Made by a program: the position numbers and the translations under genes | Assembly: GCA_027484825.1 (NCBI GenBank) | Contig: JAIXSE010000016.1 | Span: forward strand, 124,001-188,000 | Reading direction: 5' to 3' | DNA from: Rubrivivax sp. | Lineage (GTDB): Bacteria; Pseudomonadota; Gammaproteobacteria; Burkholderiales; Burkholderiaceae_C | Length of the DNA: 64,000 nucleotides | The notes under the pieces: generated by a model | Told to the model about the DNA's origin: nothing | The model's database searches: none | Seen by the model: only the letters and a program-made list of their open reading frames with translations | Shown: positions 8,422-18,007 of the stretch, piece after piece | Position numbering within the stretch: position 1 is the stretch's first letter | Layout: each line of letters begins with the position of its first letter

Positions 8422-9423
8422 ATGTACACCCAGGCCATGAGCATCGGACCGCAGGATGAAGCCCGCCGGCTTCAGACCGCGGAAGACCAGGCGCGCAATG
8501 CCGCCTTTGAGCAGCGCATCGATGACGGCGACTTCATCGAAGCCAAGGACTGGATGCCGGACCACTACCGCAAGACGCTGGTGCGGCAGATCAGCCAGCA
8601 TGCGCATTCCGAGATCGTCGGCATGCTGCCCGAAGGCAACTGGATCACCCGCGCGCCCACCCTCAAGCGCAAGGCCATCCTGCTGGCCAAGGTGCAGGAC
8701 GAAGGCGGCCACGGGCTCTATCTCTACTCCGCCGCCGAAACCCTGGGCACCAGCCGCGACCAGATGCTGGATGCGCTGCACACCGGCAAGGCCAAGTACA
8801 GCTCCATCTTCAACTACCCCACGCTCACCTGGGCCGACATCGGCGTGATCGGCTGGCTGGTGGATGGCGCGGCCATCATGAACCAGGTGCCGCTGTGCCG
8901 CTGCTCCTACGGCCCGTACGCCCGCGCCATGATCCGCATCTGCCGCGAGGAAAGCTTCCACCAGCGCCAGGGCTATGAAAGCCTGCTGACCATGATGCGG
9001 GAGGGCACCGCAGCCCAGAAGGCCATGGTGCAGGATGCGGTCAACCGCTGGTGGTGGCCGTCGCTGATGATGTTCGGCCCGGCGGACAAGGACTCGCCCA
9101 ACTCCGAGCAGTCCATGCGCTGGGGCATCAAGCGGCTGAGCAATGACGAGCTGCGCCAGAAGTTCGTGGACGCGACCGTGCCGCAGGCCGACCTCCTCGG
9201 CGTGACGCTGCCCGATCCGCAACTGGCCTGGAACGCCGAGCGCGAGCACTACGACTTCGGTCCGATCGACTGGAGCGAGTTCTGGCGCGTGGTCGGCGGC
9301 GACGGCCCCTGCAACCGCGAGCGTCTGAATGCCCGCGTCAAGGCCTGGGACGACGGCGCCTGGGTGCGCGAAGCCGCTCTGGCCCATGCTCGCAAGCGCG
9401 CCCCGCAAGCCGCTGCGGCCTGA
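8422..9423 (+). CDS. paaA: PaaA, catalytic subunit of phenylacetyl-CoA 1,2-epoxidase
   Basis: PaaA is the diiron subunit of the PaaABCE multicomponent monooxygenase that epoxidises the aromatic ring of phenylacetyl-CoA. The 333-residue ferritin-like protein has the diiron ligands in KVQDEGGHG and [12 protein letters not shown] (ExxH pairs), and the family segments [22 protein letters not shown] and [15 protein letters not shown] 8422 is preceded by AAGGAGAG. The longer open frame from 8335 overlaps the paaK coding end and is rejected. It is the first of five closely packed oxygenase genes. Confidence 0.96.
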   Translation: MYTQAMSIGPQDEARRLQTAEDQARNAAFEQRIDDGDFIEAKDWMPDHYRKTLVRQISQHAHSEIVGMLPEGNWITRAPTLKRKAILLAKVQDEGGHGLYLYSAAETLGTSRDQMLDALHTGKAKYSSIFNYPTLTWADIGVIGWLVDGAAIMNQVPLCRCSYGPYARAMIRICREESFHQRQGYESLLTMMREGTAAQKAMVQDAVNRWWWPSLMMFGPADKDSPNSEQSMRWGIKRLSNDELRQKFVDATVPQADLLGVTLPDPQLAWNAEREHYDFGPIDWSEFWRVVGGDGPCNRERLNARVKAWDDGAWVREAALAHARKRAPQAAAA

Positions 9424-9442
9424 TCAACCTCCGGAAATCATC

Positions 9443-9748
9443 ATGAGCATCAACCAGCAGACCGGCGCCCAGGAATGGCCGCTGTGGGAAGTGTTTGTCC
9501 GCAGCAAGGCGGGCCTGGACCACAAGCATTGCGGCAGCCTGCATGCGCCCGACTCGGCCATGGCCCTGCAGATGGCCCGCGACGTCTACACCCGCCGCCA
9601 GGAAGGCGTGAGCATCTGGGTGGTGCCGTCGTCCGCCATCGTGGCGTCCGACCCGGGAGAGAAGTCGATGTACTTCGATCCGATGGAGGACAAGGTCTAC
9701 CGTCACCCCACGTTTTACGAGTTGCCCAAGGAACTGGACCACATGTGA
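9443..9748 (+). CDS. paaB: PaaB, phenylacetyl-CoA epoxidase subunit
   Basis: PaaB (101 residues) is the small bridging subunit of the PaaABCE complex. It is recognisable from WPLWEVFVRSKAGLDHKHCGSLHAPD, DVYTRRQEGVSIWVVPSS, and the C-terminal KVYRHPTFYELPKELDHM. ATG 9443 follows paaA by 19 bp with GGA upstream. Confidence 0.95.
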   Translation: MSINQQTGAQEWPLWEVFVRSKAGLDHKHCGSLHAPDSAMALQMARDVYTRRQEGVSIWVVPSSAIVASDPGEKSMYFDPMEDKVYRHPTFYELPKELDHM

Positions 9749-9780
9749 CGGCCCCGGGCCGATCCAGGACGCCAGTCGTC

Positions 9781-10596
9781 ATGAATGTCGAGGTGAAGAT
9801 GCTTGCTCCCGTGGTGACGGATGCGGGTGCGCAGTATGTGCTGCGCATCGGGGACGCCTGCCTGGTGCTGTCGCACCGGCTGTCGGAATGGTGCGGCCAT
9901 GCACCGATGCTGGAAGAGGACCTGGCGCTGGGCAACATCGCGCTGGACCTGCTGGGGCAGGCGCGGGCGCTGCTGACGCGGGCCGGGCAGTTGCAGGCGC
10001 ATTCGCAGGCACAGTCGCAGGGCAGCATCCAGGCGGCGGATGAAGACCAGCTGGCCTATCTGCGGGAAGAGCGCCACTTCCTGAATCCGGTGATGATGGA
10101 GTTGCCGCGCGGCGACTTCGCCTTCACCCAGCTGCGCAACCTGATGGCCGCCTGCTGGCTGCTGCCGCTGTGGGACCGCCTGTGCGACTCCAGCGATGCG
10201 GAGCTCGCCGCCATCGCCGCCAAGGCGGTGAAGGAAGTGCAATACCACCAGCAGCATGCCGCCGACTGGGTGGTGCGGCTGGGCGATGGCACCGAGGAAT
10301 CGACCCGTCGCATGCAGGCGGCGCTGACGCAGCTGTGGCCGTATGTGGGCGAGCTGTTCGCCTCCGATGCCGTGGACGCGGCCGCTGTGGCGTCGGGGCT
10401 TGGGCCCGCATGGGCCGACCTGCGGGACGACTGGGACGCCGCCATGGCCGCCGTGCTGGCCGATGCCGGCTTGCCGCGTCCGCAGGACACACCGCATGTC
10501 TACGCCGGACGCCAGGGCGTGCACAGCGAGCACATGGGCCACATGCTGGCCACGATGCAGTCCCTGCAGCGCACCTATCCCGGCGGCGTGTGGTGA
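9781..10596 (+). CDS. paaC: PaaC, structural subunit of phenylacetyl-CoA epoxidase
   Basis: PaaC forms the heterodimer core with PaaA and has a ferritin-like fold without the functional diiron centre. The 271-residue protein shows YVLRIGDACLVLSHRLSEWCGHAPMLEEDLALGNIALDLLGQ, YLREERHFLNPVMMELPRGDFAF, and KEVQYHQQHAADWVVRLGDGTEES, all typical of PaaC. A short Gln/Ser-rich insert (QAHSQAQSQGSIQ) is present near residue 70. The start is ATG 9781; ATG 9799 is possible. The stop overlaps a GTG (10593) that could start paaD. Confidence 0.94.
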   Translation: MNVEVKMLAPVVTDAGAQYVLRIGDACLVLSHRLSEWCGHAPMLEEDLALGNIALDLLGQARALLTRAGQLQAHSQAQSQGSIQAADEDQLAYLREERHFLNPVMMELPRGDFAFTQLRNLMAACWLLPLWDRLCDSSDAELAAIAAKAVKEVQYHQQHAADWVVRLGDGTEESTRRMQAALTQLWPYVGELFASDAVDAAAVASGLGPAWADLRDDWDAAMAAVLADAGLPRPQDTPHVYAGRQGVHSEHMGHMLATMQSLQRTYPGGVW

Positions 10597-10601
10597 CCCC
10601 G

Positions 10602-11210
10602 ATGCCGGCGCACGACCAGGGCTGTGGCCGCCTCTCCGCCGCGTGGGAGGTGCTGGCGCAGGTGCCTGATCCGGAAGTTCCGGCGATCTCGTTGGTGGAG
10701 TTGGGCATCGTGCGGGACCTGCTGGAGACCGCCGACGGCCTGGACGTGGTGCTGACGCCGACCTATTCCGGCTGCCCGGCCACTGAAGCCATCGAGCAGC
10801 AGGTGCGGGAGGCGCTCTCGCGTTTCGGCACCGTGACCGTGACGATGCGCCGGGCTCCCGCCTGGACCACCGACTGGATCACGCCGGAAGGTCGCGAAAA
10901 GCTGCGGGCCTATGGCATTGCGCCGCCCGGCCGCGTGCATCGCGAACCGGGGGCGGACGGGCAGGGCGCCGACGGTGGGACCGTCCAGGCCGTGCCCATT
11001 CGCCTGATCCGTTCGCCCCGTCCTACCGGTTTGTCCCGGCCCGCCGGTGCGGCCGGTGCTGCCGGTGCGGCGGCGCCGGACCCGGTCGCCTGCCCGCGCT
11101 GCGGCAGCGACCACACCGAGCGTCTGTCCGCCTTTGGCAGCACCGCCTGCAAGTCCCTCTACCGCTGCCTCGCCTGTCGCGAGCCCTTCGAATTCTTCAA
11201 GCCGCTGTAG
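10602..11210 (+). CDS. paaD: PaaD, epoxidase maturation protein (DUF59 plus zinc-ribbon-like C-terminus)
   Basis: PaaD is thought to help assemble metal clusters of the epoxidase and is essential for activity in the family. The 202-residue protein has an N-terminal MIP18/DUF59 domain (VPDPEVPAISLVELGIVRDL, TPTYSGCPATEAIEQQV, TTDWITPEGREKLRAYGIAPP). Its C-terminus has four cysteines in two pairs (CPRCGSDH and CLACREPFEFFKPL) plus one in between. A Gly/Ala-rich linker (residues about 105-155) makes it longer than the E. coli protein. The start may be ATG 10602 or the overlapping GTG 10593. Confidence 0.92.
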   Translation: MPAHDQGCGRLSAAWEVLAQVPDPEVPAISLVELGIVRDLLETADGLDVVLTPTYSGCPATEAIEQQVREALSRFGTVTVTMRRAPAWTTDWITPEGREKLRAYGIAPPGRVHREPGADGQGADGGTVQAVPIRLIRSPRPTGLSRPAGAAGAAGAAAPDPVACPRCGSDHTERLSAFGSTACKSLYRCLACREPFEFFKPL

Positions 11211-11221
11211 CCCTGTCCATC

Positions 11222-12301
11222 ATGAGCCTGCACTTCCATCCCCTGCGCCTGCGCGCCAAGCATCAGGACACCGACGATGCGGTGGTGCTGTCCTTCGAGG
11301 TGCCCGAGTCCCTGCGCGACACCTTCCGCTTCACCCAGGGCCAATACCTGACCCTGCGCGGCGAGGTGGACGGGCAGGACCTGCGCCGCTCCTACTCCAT
11401 CTGCGCCGGCGTGGACGACGGTGAACTCCGGGTGGGCGTGCGCCATGTGGCCGGCGGCGCCTTCTCCAGCTGGGTGCATGACCGGCTGCAGCCCGGCGAC
11501 ACGGTGCAGGTGTTTCCGCCGCAAGGGCGCTTCTTTGTGCCGCTGGAGCCCTCGGCGCAGCGGCATTACCTGGGCATTGCCGCCGGCTCCGGCATCACGC
11601 CCATCCTGTCCATCATGAAGACCGTGCTGGCCCGGGAGCCGCACAGCCGCTTCACCCTGATCTATGGCAACCGCCGTCCGGCCAGCGCCATGTTCAAGGA
11701 AGAGCTGGAGGACCTGAAGAACCGCTACCTGACCCGGGTGTCGCTGCACCATGTGTTCTCCCGCGAGCATGTGGACTCGCCGCTGATGCAGGGCCGGCTG
11801 GACAAGGCCAAGCTGGCCGACTTCCTGCGCGGCCCGGTGCCGGCCGCGGGCCTGGACCAGGTCTTCATCTGCGGCCCCTTCGAGATGAACGAGCAGGCCG
11901 AGGCCGCGCTGCGCGAGGCCGGTGTGGCGGAGGAACGCATCCACATTGAACGCTTTGGCACGCCCGAGATGCAGCAGGGCCGGCCCGCGCCGCATGAGGA
12001 GGCTGATCAGGATGCGGAAGCAGCCCGGGTGGTGGTCATCCGCGACGGCGTCTCCCGCGAGATCGAGTTCCGCCGCAGCGACCCCAGCCTGCTGGATGCG
12101 GCCGCCCGGGCCGGCATGGACGTTCCCTTCTCCTGCAAGTCCGGCGTCTGCTCCACCTGCCGCTGCAAGCTGCTGGAAGGCGAGGTGCGCATGGACAGGA
12201 ACTTCGCCCTGGAGAAACACGAGGTGGCCGCCGGCTTCATCCTCAGCTGCCAGGCCCACGCGCTCACGCCGCGGGTGGTGATCTCCTTTGACGAGCGCTG
12301 A
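11222..12301 (+). CDS. paaE: PaaE, reductase of phenylacetyl-CoA epoxidase
   Basis: PaaE passes electrons from NADPH to the PaaA diiron centre. Domain order in its 359 residues is an FAD-binding domain (RRSYSICAG), an NAD(P)-binding domain (GIAAGSGITPILS, FICGPFEMN), and a C-terminal plant-type [2Fe-2S] ferredoxin domain with CKSGVCSTCRCKLLEG and a last cysteine in LSCQAH. It follows paaD by 11 bp. Confidence 0.96.
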   Translation: MSLHFHPLRLRAKHQDTDDAVVLSFEVPESLRDTFRFTQGQYLTLRGEVDGQDLRRSYSICAGVDDGELRVGVRHVAGGAFSSWVHDRLQPGDTVQVFPPQGRFFVPLEPSAQRHYLGIAAGSGITPILSIMKTVLAREPHSRFTLIYGNRRPASAMFKEELEDLKNRYLTRVSLHHVFSREHVDSPLMQGRLDKAKLADFLRGPVPAAGLDQVFICGPFEMNEQAEAALREAGVAEERIHIERFGTPEMQQGRPAPHEEADQDAEAARVVVIRDGVSREIEFRRSDPSLLDAAARAGMDVPFSCKSGVCSTCRCKLLEGEVRMDRNFALEKHEVAAGFILSCQAHALTPRVVISFDER

Positions 12302-12354
12302 GCCGGCGTCCGGCGCTGATAGGCTTGCGGACTTTTCGACCTCCAGACAACACG

Positions 12355-12972
12355 ATGGCCCGCGGACGCGCCCCCGGATTTGATGCCAGTCGCGAGGAAA
12401 TCCTCGCCCAGGCTGCACGGCTGTTTGCCACCCACGGCTTCGCCGCCACCTCGATGAATCAGGTGGCGGAAGCCTGTGCGGTCTCCAAGCCCACCCTCTA
12501 CCACTATGTGCGCGACAAGCATGAGCTGCTGGCGCTGATCTGCCAGACCCACCTGCAGCATCTGGCCGACCTGGTGGAGGAGGTGTCCTCGCGCCAATTG
12601 CCGCCGCAGGAGCATTTGCGGGCCTTGATCCTGAGCTTTGTGCGGGCCTATGGCGAAGCCCAGTTCCAGCACCGTGTGCTGACCGAGGACATGAAGTTCC
12701 TGGACGACAGCCGACGTGCGCCGCTGATCGAGGTGGAGCGGCAGGTGCTGTCGCGCTTTGCCGAGGCGGTGGCCGCGCTGCGGCCGGAGCTGCGGGACGT
12801 CCATCTGCACAAACCCTTGGCCATGCTGCTGTTTGGCATGATCAACTGGACCTTCACCTGGCTTCGGCCGGACGGGGCCCTGACCTACGAGGCCATGGCG
12901 CCGATGGTGGCGGACCTGTTCTTCGGTGGCCTGGGCGCCGTGAAGGCGCAGCAGCCCACCGCCGTCTCATAA
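12355..12972 (+). CDS. paaR: TetR-family regulator, probable PaaR
   Basis: This 205-residue TetR-type repressor has an N-terminal helix-turn-helix (FATHGFAATSMNQVAEACAVSKPTLYHYVRDKHELL) and a C-terminal ligand domain. ATG 12355 is preferred over TTG 12325. Its place between paaE and the binding-protein gene, all co-oriented, argues that it controls the operon and thus its own synthesis. Phenylacetyl-CoA is the effector of characterised PaaR proteins. The palindrome at 5550-5563 is the likely target. The link is by context, not shown by sequence. Confidence 0.85.
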   Translation: MARGRAPGFDASREEILAQAARLFATHGFAATSMNQVAEACAVSKPTLYHYVRDKHELLALICQTHLQHLADLVEEVSSRQLPPQEHLRALILSFVRAYGEAQFQHRVLTEDMKFLDDSRRAPLIEVERQVLSRFAEAVAALRPELRDVHLHKPLAMLLFGMINWTFTWLRPDGALTYEAMAPMVADLFFGGLGAVKAQQPTAVS

Positions 12973-13029
12973 GGGCGAGGCGGCATTCCTTTTCCCTTGC
13001 GTTCCCAATACCCATTCCAAGGAGACATC

Positions 13030-14187
13030 ATGAAACGCATCGAGAAGACCTTGCTGGCCCTGGCCGGCGCCGCACTGCTCGGGCTCGGCGGCACGGCGCA
13101 GGCCGACATCCACGTGGGGGTGAGCGTGTCCGCCACGGGGCCGGCCGCCTCGCTGGGCATTCCGGAGAAGAACACCTTCAGCCTGATGCCCACCAGCATC
13201 GGCGGGCAGAAGGTCCACTACATCATCCTGGACGACGCGTCCGACACCACCACCGCCGTGGCCAACACCCGCAAGCTCATCACCGAGCACAAGGTGGATG
13301 TGGTGGTGGGCTCGACCGTCACGCCCAACTCGCTGGCGATGATCGATGCGGTGTCGGAAGCGCAGGTGCCGATGATCTCGATGGCGGCTTCGGCCCGCAT
13401 CGTCGAGCCGATGGATGCCAAGCGCAAATGGGTCTTCAAGACCCCGCAGAACGACATCATGATGGCCCTGGCCATTGCCAGCCACATGCAGGCGCAGGGC
13501 GTGAAAACCGTGGCCTACATCGGCTTTGCCGATGCCTACGGGGAAGGTTGGTATGGGGAGTTCAACAAGGTGGCGGCCAGCAAGGGCCTGAGCGTGGTGG
13601 CCAATGAGCGCTACAACCGCACCGACACCTCGGTGACCGGCCAGGCGCTCAAGATCATGGCGGCCCGCCCGGATGCGGTGCTGGTGGGCGGCAGCGGCAC
13701 ACCCGCCGCGCTGCCGCAAAAGACCTTGAAGGAACGCGGCTACGCCGGCAAGTTCTATCAGACCCATGGCGTGGCCAACAACGACTTCCTGCGCATCGGC
13801 GGCAAGGATGTCGAGGGCACCTTCCTGCCGGCCGGCCCGGTGCTGGTGGTGGATCAACTGCCGGCGGACCATCCGGCCAAGAAGTCCGCCAAGGACTACG
13901 TCACCAAGTATGAAGCCGCCTTCGGCAAGGGCAGTGTGTCCACCTTCGGCGGTCATGCGTGGGACGCGGGCCTGCTGCTGCAGGCCGCCATTCCGGTCGC
14001 CCTGAAGAAGGCGCAGCCGGGCACGCCGCAGTTTCGCGCCGCCTTGCGCGATGCGCTGGAGGGCGTGAAGGAACTGCCGGCCGCGCATGGTGTGTTCACC
14101 ATGTCCCCCAATGACCATCTGGGCCTGGATCAGCGCGCCCGCGTGATGGTGAAGATCGACAACGGCACCTGGAAGTACCAGCCATGA
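13030..14187 (+). CDS. Periplasmic amino-acid/aromatic-acid-type ABC substrate-binding protein
   Basis: The 385-residue protein has a clear signal peptide (KRIEKTLLALAGAALLGLGGTAQA) and a type I periplasmic binding fold of the LivJ/branched-chain class (HVGVSVSATGPAASLGIPEKN, VVGSTVTPNSLAMIDAVSEAQVPMISMAAS, YIGFADAYGEGWYGEF). It lies inside the phenylacetate operon and overlaps paaZ by 4 nt. No permease or ATPase gene accompanies it. Binding of phenylacetate or a related aromatic acid is a reasonable inference from position only. An AGGAGA ribosome site precedes ATG 13030. Confidence 0.88.
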   Translation: MKRIEKTLLALAGAALLGLGGTAQADIHVGVSVSATGPAASLGIPEKNTFSLMPTSIGGQKVHYIILDDASDTTTAVANTRKLITEHKVDVVVGSTVTPNSLAMIDAVSEAQVPMISMAASARIVEPMDAKRKWVFKTPQNDIMMALAIASHMQAQGVKTVAYIGFADAYGEGWYGEFNKVAASKGLSVVANERYNRTDTSVTGQALKIMAARPDAVLVGGSGTPAALPQKTLKERGYAGKFYQTHGVANNDFLRIGGKDVEGTFLPAGPVLVVDQLPADHPAKKSAKDYVTKYEAAFGKGSVSTFGGHAWDAGLLLQAAIPVALKKAQPGTPQFRAALRDALEGVKELPAAHGVFTMSPNDHLGLDQRARVMVKIDNGTWKYQP

Positions 14188-16241
14188 GCATGTCCGCCCC
14201 TGTTCTCCAAAGTCTCATTGCCGGCCGCTGGGTCGGCAGCACCGCGGCGCGTGGCCTGCACAGCGCGGTCAACGGCCGCCTGGTGGCGCAGACCCACGCG
14301 GAAGAGATCGACTTCGGCGAGAGCCTGGATTTCGCACGCCGACAGGCCTTGCCGTCGCTGCTGGCGCTGGACTATCAGCAGCGGGCGGCGCTGCTCAAGG
14401 CGCTGGCCGGGTATCTGATGGAGCGCAAGGAAGCGCTCTACGCCATCTCCGCCCACACCGGCGCCACGCGGGCGGATTCCTGGATCGACATTGAAGGCGG
14501 CATCGGCACCTTGTTCGCCTATGCCTCGATGGGCCGGCGCGAGCTGCCCTCCAGCAACGTGGTGCATGAGGGGCCGGCCACGCCGCTGGGCAAGCAGGGC
14601 CAGTTCATGGGCACCCATGTGCTGGTGCCGCGCCGCGGCGTGGCGGTGCACATCAATGCCTTCAACTTCCCGATGTGGGGCATGCTGGAGAAGTTCGCGC
14701 CCAGCTTCGTGGCGGGCATGCCCTGCATCGTCAAGCCGGCCACGGCCACCAGCTATGTGGCGCAGGCCTGCGTGCGCCTGATCGAAGAGTCCGGCCTGCT
14801 GCCGGCGGGCGCCTTGCAGCTGGTCATCGGCGCCTCCGGCGACCTGCTGGACCGCCTGCTGGAAACCGATGTGGTGACCTTCACCGGCTCGGCGGACACC
14901 GCCGCCCAGCTGCGGGTCAATGCCAACCTGGTGCGTCGCAGCATTCCGTTCAATGCGGAGGCGGACAGCCTGAACTGCGCCATCCTGGCGCCGGACGTGC
15001 AGCCGGGAGATCCGGAGTTCGATCTCTTCGTCAAGGAAGTCCACCGCGAAATGAGCGCCAAGGCCGGCCAGAAGTGCACGGCCATCCGTCGCGCCATCGT
15101 GCCGGCCTCGCAGGTGGATGCGGTGGCATCGGCCCTGCGGGAGCGCCTGGCGCGGACCAAGGTGGGCGACCCGGCGGTTGAAGGTGTTCGCATGGGCGCG
15201 TTGGCGTCCAAGGCCCAGCAGGCCGATGTGGCCGAGCGGCTGGCTCAGCTGGCGCGCGGCAACGAGATCATCTTCGGCGAGCGCGATGGCTTCGCACCGG
15301 TCGGGGAGGGCGTCGGCGACGGGGCCTTCTTCGCCCCCACGCTGCTGCTGTGCCGCGATGCCCTGCACAACGAGGCGGTGCACAGCGTGGAAGCCTTCGG
15401 CCCGGTCTCCACGCTGATGACCTACACCGATTTCGACGAGGCCCTGACCCTGGCGGCTAAGGGGCGCGGCTCCCTGGTCGGATCGGTTGTCACCCACACG
15501 TCGGCCCTGGCGGCCCAGGCCGTGCTGCATGCCGCGGCCTTCCATGGCCGTCTGCTGGTGCTGGACCGCGAAGCCGCCGCTGAATCCACCGGTCACGGCT
15601 CGCCGCTGCCGATGCTCAAGCACGGCGGCCCCGGCCGCGCGGGCGGCGGCGAAGAGCTGGGTGGCATCCGGGCGGTCAAGCACTATCTGCAGCGCTGCGC
15701 GGTGCAGGGCTCGCCCACCATGCTCACCGCCATCACCGGCGAATATGTGCGCGGGGGCGCGGTGCGGGAGGAGGCGGTGCATCCCTTCCGCAAGTATTTC
15801 GAGGAGATCCAGGTCGGGGATTCGCTGCTGACCCACCGCCGCACCGTGTCCGAGGCGGACATCGTGAATTTCGGCGGCATCTCCGGCGACTACTTCTACA
15901 TGCACTTCGACGAGGTCGCGGCCAAGGACACCCAGTTTGGCAAGCGCATCGCCCACGGCTACTTCGTGCTGTCGGCGGCGGCCGGGCTGTTTGTCTCGCC
16001 CGCGCCGGGGCCGGTGCTGGCCAACTACGGGCTGGACACGCTGCGCTTCGTCAACCCGGTGGCCATCGGGGACACCATCCAGGCGCGGCTGACCTGCAAG
16101 CGCCGCATCGACCGCGGCAACCGCCCCGACCAGCCGCCGCAAGGCGTGGTGGCCTGGGACGTGCAGGTGACCAACCAACTGGGCGAATTGGTGGCCAGCT
16201 ACGACATCCTGACCCTGGTGGCCAAACGGCCGACGGCGTGA
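14184..16241 (+). CDS. paaZ: PaaZ: oxepin-CoA hydrolase / 3-oxo-5,6-dehydrosuberyl-CoA semialdehyde dehydrogenase
   Basis: PaaZ opens the oxepin ring and oxidises the resulting aldehyde. Its 685 residues comprise an aldehyde dehydrogenase domain (about 1-520) and a MaoC-type hydratase domain (about 540-680). In the first, the general base is in FNAEADSLN and the nucleophile cysteine in [13 protein letters not shown]. In the second, the active-site region reads [30 protein letters not shown]. The length equals that of known fused PaaZ proteins. It is the last gene of the operon; nadB starts 72 bp later. Confidence 0.96.
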   Translation: MSMSAPVLQSLIAGRWVGSTAARGLHSAVNGRLVAQTHAEEIDFGESLDFARRQALPSLLALDYQQRAALLKALAGYLMERKEALYAISAHTGATRADSWIDIEGGIGTLFAYASMGRRELPSSNVVHEGPATPLGKQGQFMGTHVLVPRRGVAVHINAFNFPMWGMLEKFAPSFVAGMPCIVKPATATSYVAQACVRLIEESGLLPAGALQLVIGASGDLLDRLLETDVVTFTGSADTAAQLRVNANLVRRSIPFNAEADSLNCAILAPDVQPGDPEFDLFVKEVHREMSAKAGQKCTAIRRAIVPASQVDAVASALRERLARTKVGDPAVEGVRMGALASKAQQADVAERLAQLARGNEIIFGERDGFAPVGEGVGDGAFFAPTLLLCRDALHNEAVHSVEAFGPVSTLMTYTDFDEALTLAAKGRGSLVGSVVTHTSALAAQAVLHAAAFHGRLLVLDREAAAESTGHGSPLPMLKHGGPGRAGGGEELGGIRAVKHYLQRCAVQGSPTMLTAITGEYVRGGAVREEAVHPFRKYFEEIQVGDSLLTHRRTVSEADIVNFGGISGDYFYMHFDEVAAKDTQFGKRIAHGYFVLSAAAGLFVSPAPGPVLANYGLDTLRFVNPVAIGDTIQARLTCKRRIDRGNRPDQPPQGVVAWDVQVTNQLGELVASYDILTLVAKRPTA

Positions 16242-16313
16242 CCCGGCAGCGGGACCTGCGCAGCAGTCCTAGAATCGCCAGCTCCCAAGCGATGACGCCC
16301 CGTTGAACGGGCG

Positions 16314-17933
16314 ATGACGATGACTGCTGCTGTTCGGACCGCTGCGCCCCAGGCCCCGGTCGTGATCGTGGGGGCCGGCCTGGCTGGTCTGACCGTGGCC
16401 TTGCATCTGGCGGACACCTGCCCGGTGATCGTGCTGGCCAAGCGCGAGCTCACCGAGGCGGCCACCGCCTGGGCCCAGGGCGGCATCGTCGGCGTGCTGG
16501 GCCGTGATGACAGCATCGACAGCCATGTGCGGGACACCCAGGAGGCCGGCGCCGGCCTGGTGGATGAGACGACGGCCCGGTTCATCGCCGAGCGCAGCGC
16601 CGATGCGGTGGGTTGGCTGGTGGCGCAGGGCGTGCCCTTCACCGCCGACGAGCAGGGCCCGCTGGGCCTGCACCTGACGCGCGAGGGCGGCCATGCGGTG
16701 CGCCGCATCGCCCATGCGGCGGACGCCACCGGCAAGGCCATCCACGATGCGCTGCTGGACAAGGCCCGGGCCCATCCCAACATCGAATTGCGTCAGCGCT
16801 GGATGGCGCTGGACCTGATCACCTCACGCCACGTGCAGCGCGAGGAGCCGTCCCGCTGCTACGGGATCTATGCGCTGGACATGGATGCGCAGCGGGTGGA
16901 GGCGATTGCGGCCCGTGCGGTGGTGATGGCCACCGGCGGTGCCGGCAAGGTCTACCGCTACACCACCAATCCGGACACCTCCACCGGCGACGGCATTGCC
17001 ATGGCCTGGCGGGCGGGCTGCCGCATCGCCAACATGGAGTTCATCCAGTTCCATCCCACCTGCCTGTATCACCCGCAGGAGCGCAGCTTCCTCATCACCG
17101 AGGCGCTGCGCGGCGAGGGCGGCCATCTGAAGCTGCCGGACGGCACCCGCTTCATGGCCTCGCATGATCCGCGCATGGAGCTGGCGCCCCGCGATGTGGT
17201 GGCTCGCGCCATCGACTTCGAGATGAAGAAGCACGGCCTGGACCATGTCTGGCTGGATGCGACCCATCTGGGCGAGGACTTCCTGAAGGAGCATTTCCCG
17301 ACCGTTCACGCCCGTTGCCTGGCGCTGGGCATCGACATCGCCCGCCAGCCGATCCCGGTGGTGCCGGCGGTGCACTTCACCTGCGGCGGCGTGGTGGCGG
17401 ACCTGCGCGGTCGTGCCGACCTGCCCGGCCTGTATGCCGTCGGCGAGACGGCCTACAGCGGCCTGCACGGTGCCAACCGTCTGGCCAGCAATTCCCTGCT
17501 GGAATGCGTGGTGCTGGGCCGCACCTGCGCGGACGACATCCTGGGCGAAGCCCCGCTGGACCCGGCCCCGCTGCCGGCCTGGGACGAGAGCCAGGTCGAG
17601 AACGCCGACGAGCAGGTGGTGATCTCCCACAACTGGGATGAGCTGCGGCTGCTGATGTGGAACTATGTCGGCATCGTGCGCACCACCAAGCGGCTGGAGC
17701 GGGCGTTGCACCGCATCGACCTGCTGCGCGGCGAGATCGACGACTACTACGCCAATTTCCGCGTCAGCCGCGACCTGCTGGAGCTGCGCAACCTGGTGGA
17801 CTGCGCCGAGCTGATCGTGCGCTCAGCCCTGCTGCGTCATGAGAGCCGCGGGCTGCATTTCAGCCGCGACTATCCGCGCACGCTGCCGGCGAGTCTGCCG
17901 ACGGTGCTGGTGAAGGGGCCAGGGAATCGCTGA
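16314..17933 (+). CDS. nadB: L-aspartate oxidase NadB
   Basis: NadB oxidises L-aspartate to iminoaspartate with FAD, the first step of de novo NAD synthesis. The 539-residue protein has the N-terminal Rossmann motif VIVGAGLAGLTVALHLA, TAWAQGGIVGVL, the active-site region EFIQFHPTCLY, RGEGGHLKL, HFTCGGV, and the FAD site GETAYSGLHGANRLASNSLLE. The helical C-terminal domain ends in SRDYPRT. It is convergent with nadA, which supplies the next step. Confidence 0.96.
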   Translation: MTMTAAVRTAAPQAPVVIVGAGLAGLTVALHLADTCPVIVLAKRELTEAATAWAQGGIVGVLGRDDSIDSHVRDTQEAGAGLVDETTARFIAERSADAVGWLVAQGVPFTADEQGPLGLHLTREGGHAVRRIAHAADATGKAIHDALLDKARAHPNIELRQRWMALDLITSRHVQREEPSRCYGIYALDMDAQRVEAIAARAVVMATGGAGKVYRYTTNPDTSTGDGIAMAWRAGCRIANMEFIQFHPTCLYHPQERSFLITEALRGEGGHLKLPDGTRFMASHDPRMELAPRDVVARAIDFEMKKHGLDHVWLDATHLGEDFLKEHFPTVHARCLALGIDIARQPIPVVPAVHFTCGGVVADLRGRADLPGLYAVGETAYSGLHGANRLASNSLLECVVLGRTCADDILGEAPLDPAPLPAWDESQVENADEQVVISHNWDELRLLMWNYVGIVRTTKRLERALHRIDLLRGEIDDYYANFRVSRDLLELRNLVDCAELIVRSALLRHESRGLHFSRDYPRTLPASLPTVLVKGPGNR

Positions 17934-17983
17934 GCTGCTGCGCTGAGTTGCTGCGATGAGCCGCTGAGCCGATGAGGCGCAGA

Positions 17984-18000
17984 GCCGCCGGATCGGCGGC
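17984..18000. terminator. Hairpin between nadB and the comFB-like gene
   Basis: A perfect 7-bp stem with a 3-nt loop (GCCGCCG-GAT-CGGCGGC) sits between the convergent nadB and comFB-like genes. There is no T-tract on either side, so intrinsic termination is only a possibility. Confidence 0.3.
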
Positions 18001-18007
18001 GCTCGCC

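Noticed and set aside
7017..8444. Minus-strand 475-codon frame opposite paaK
   Set aside because: It covers paaK exactly, has no recognisable domain, and has no independent upstream signals.
12303..12325. Second TetR operator upstream of paaR
   Set aside because: A small GCCGG-CGT-CCGGC hairpin is present but does not resemble the 5550 palindrome.
14130..16178. Long open frame on the minus strand opposite paaZ
   Set aside because: It mirrors a well-conserved paaZ gene and its translation is rich in Arg/Gln/His with no family-like motif. Such antisense frames arise from codon bias in high-GC DNA. Frames opposite mfd (36422-38464), tpsA (41494-43389) and relA (53168-55285) were rejected for the same reason.
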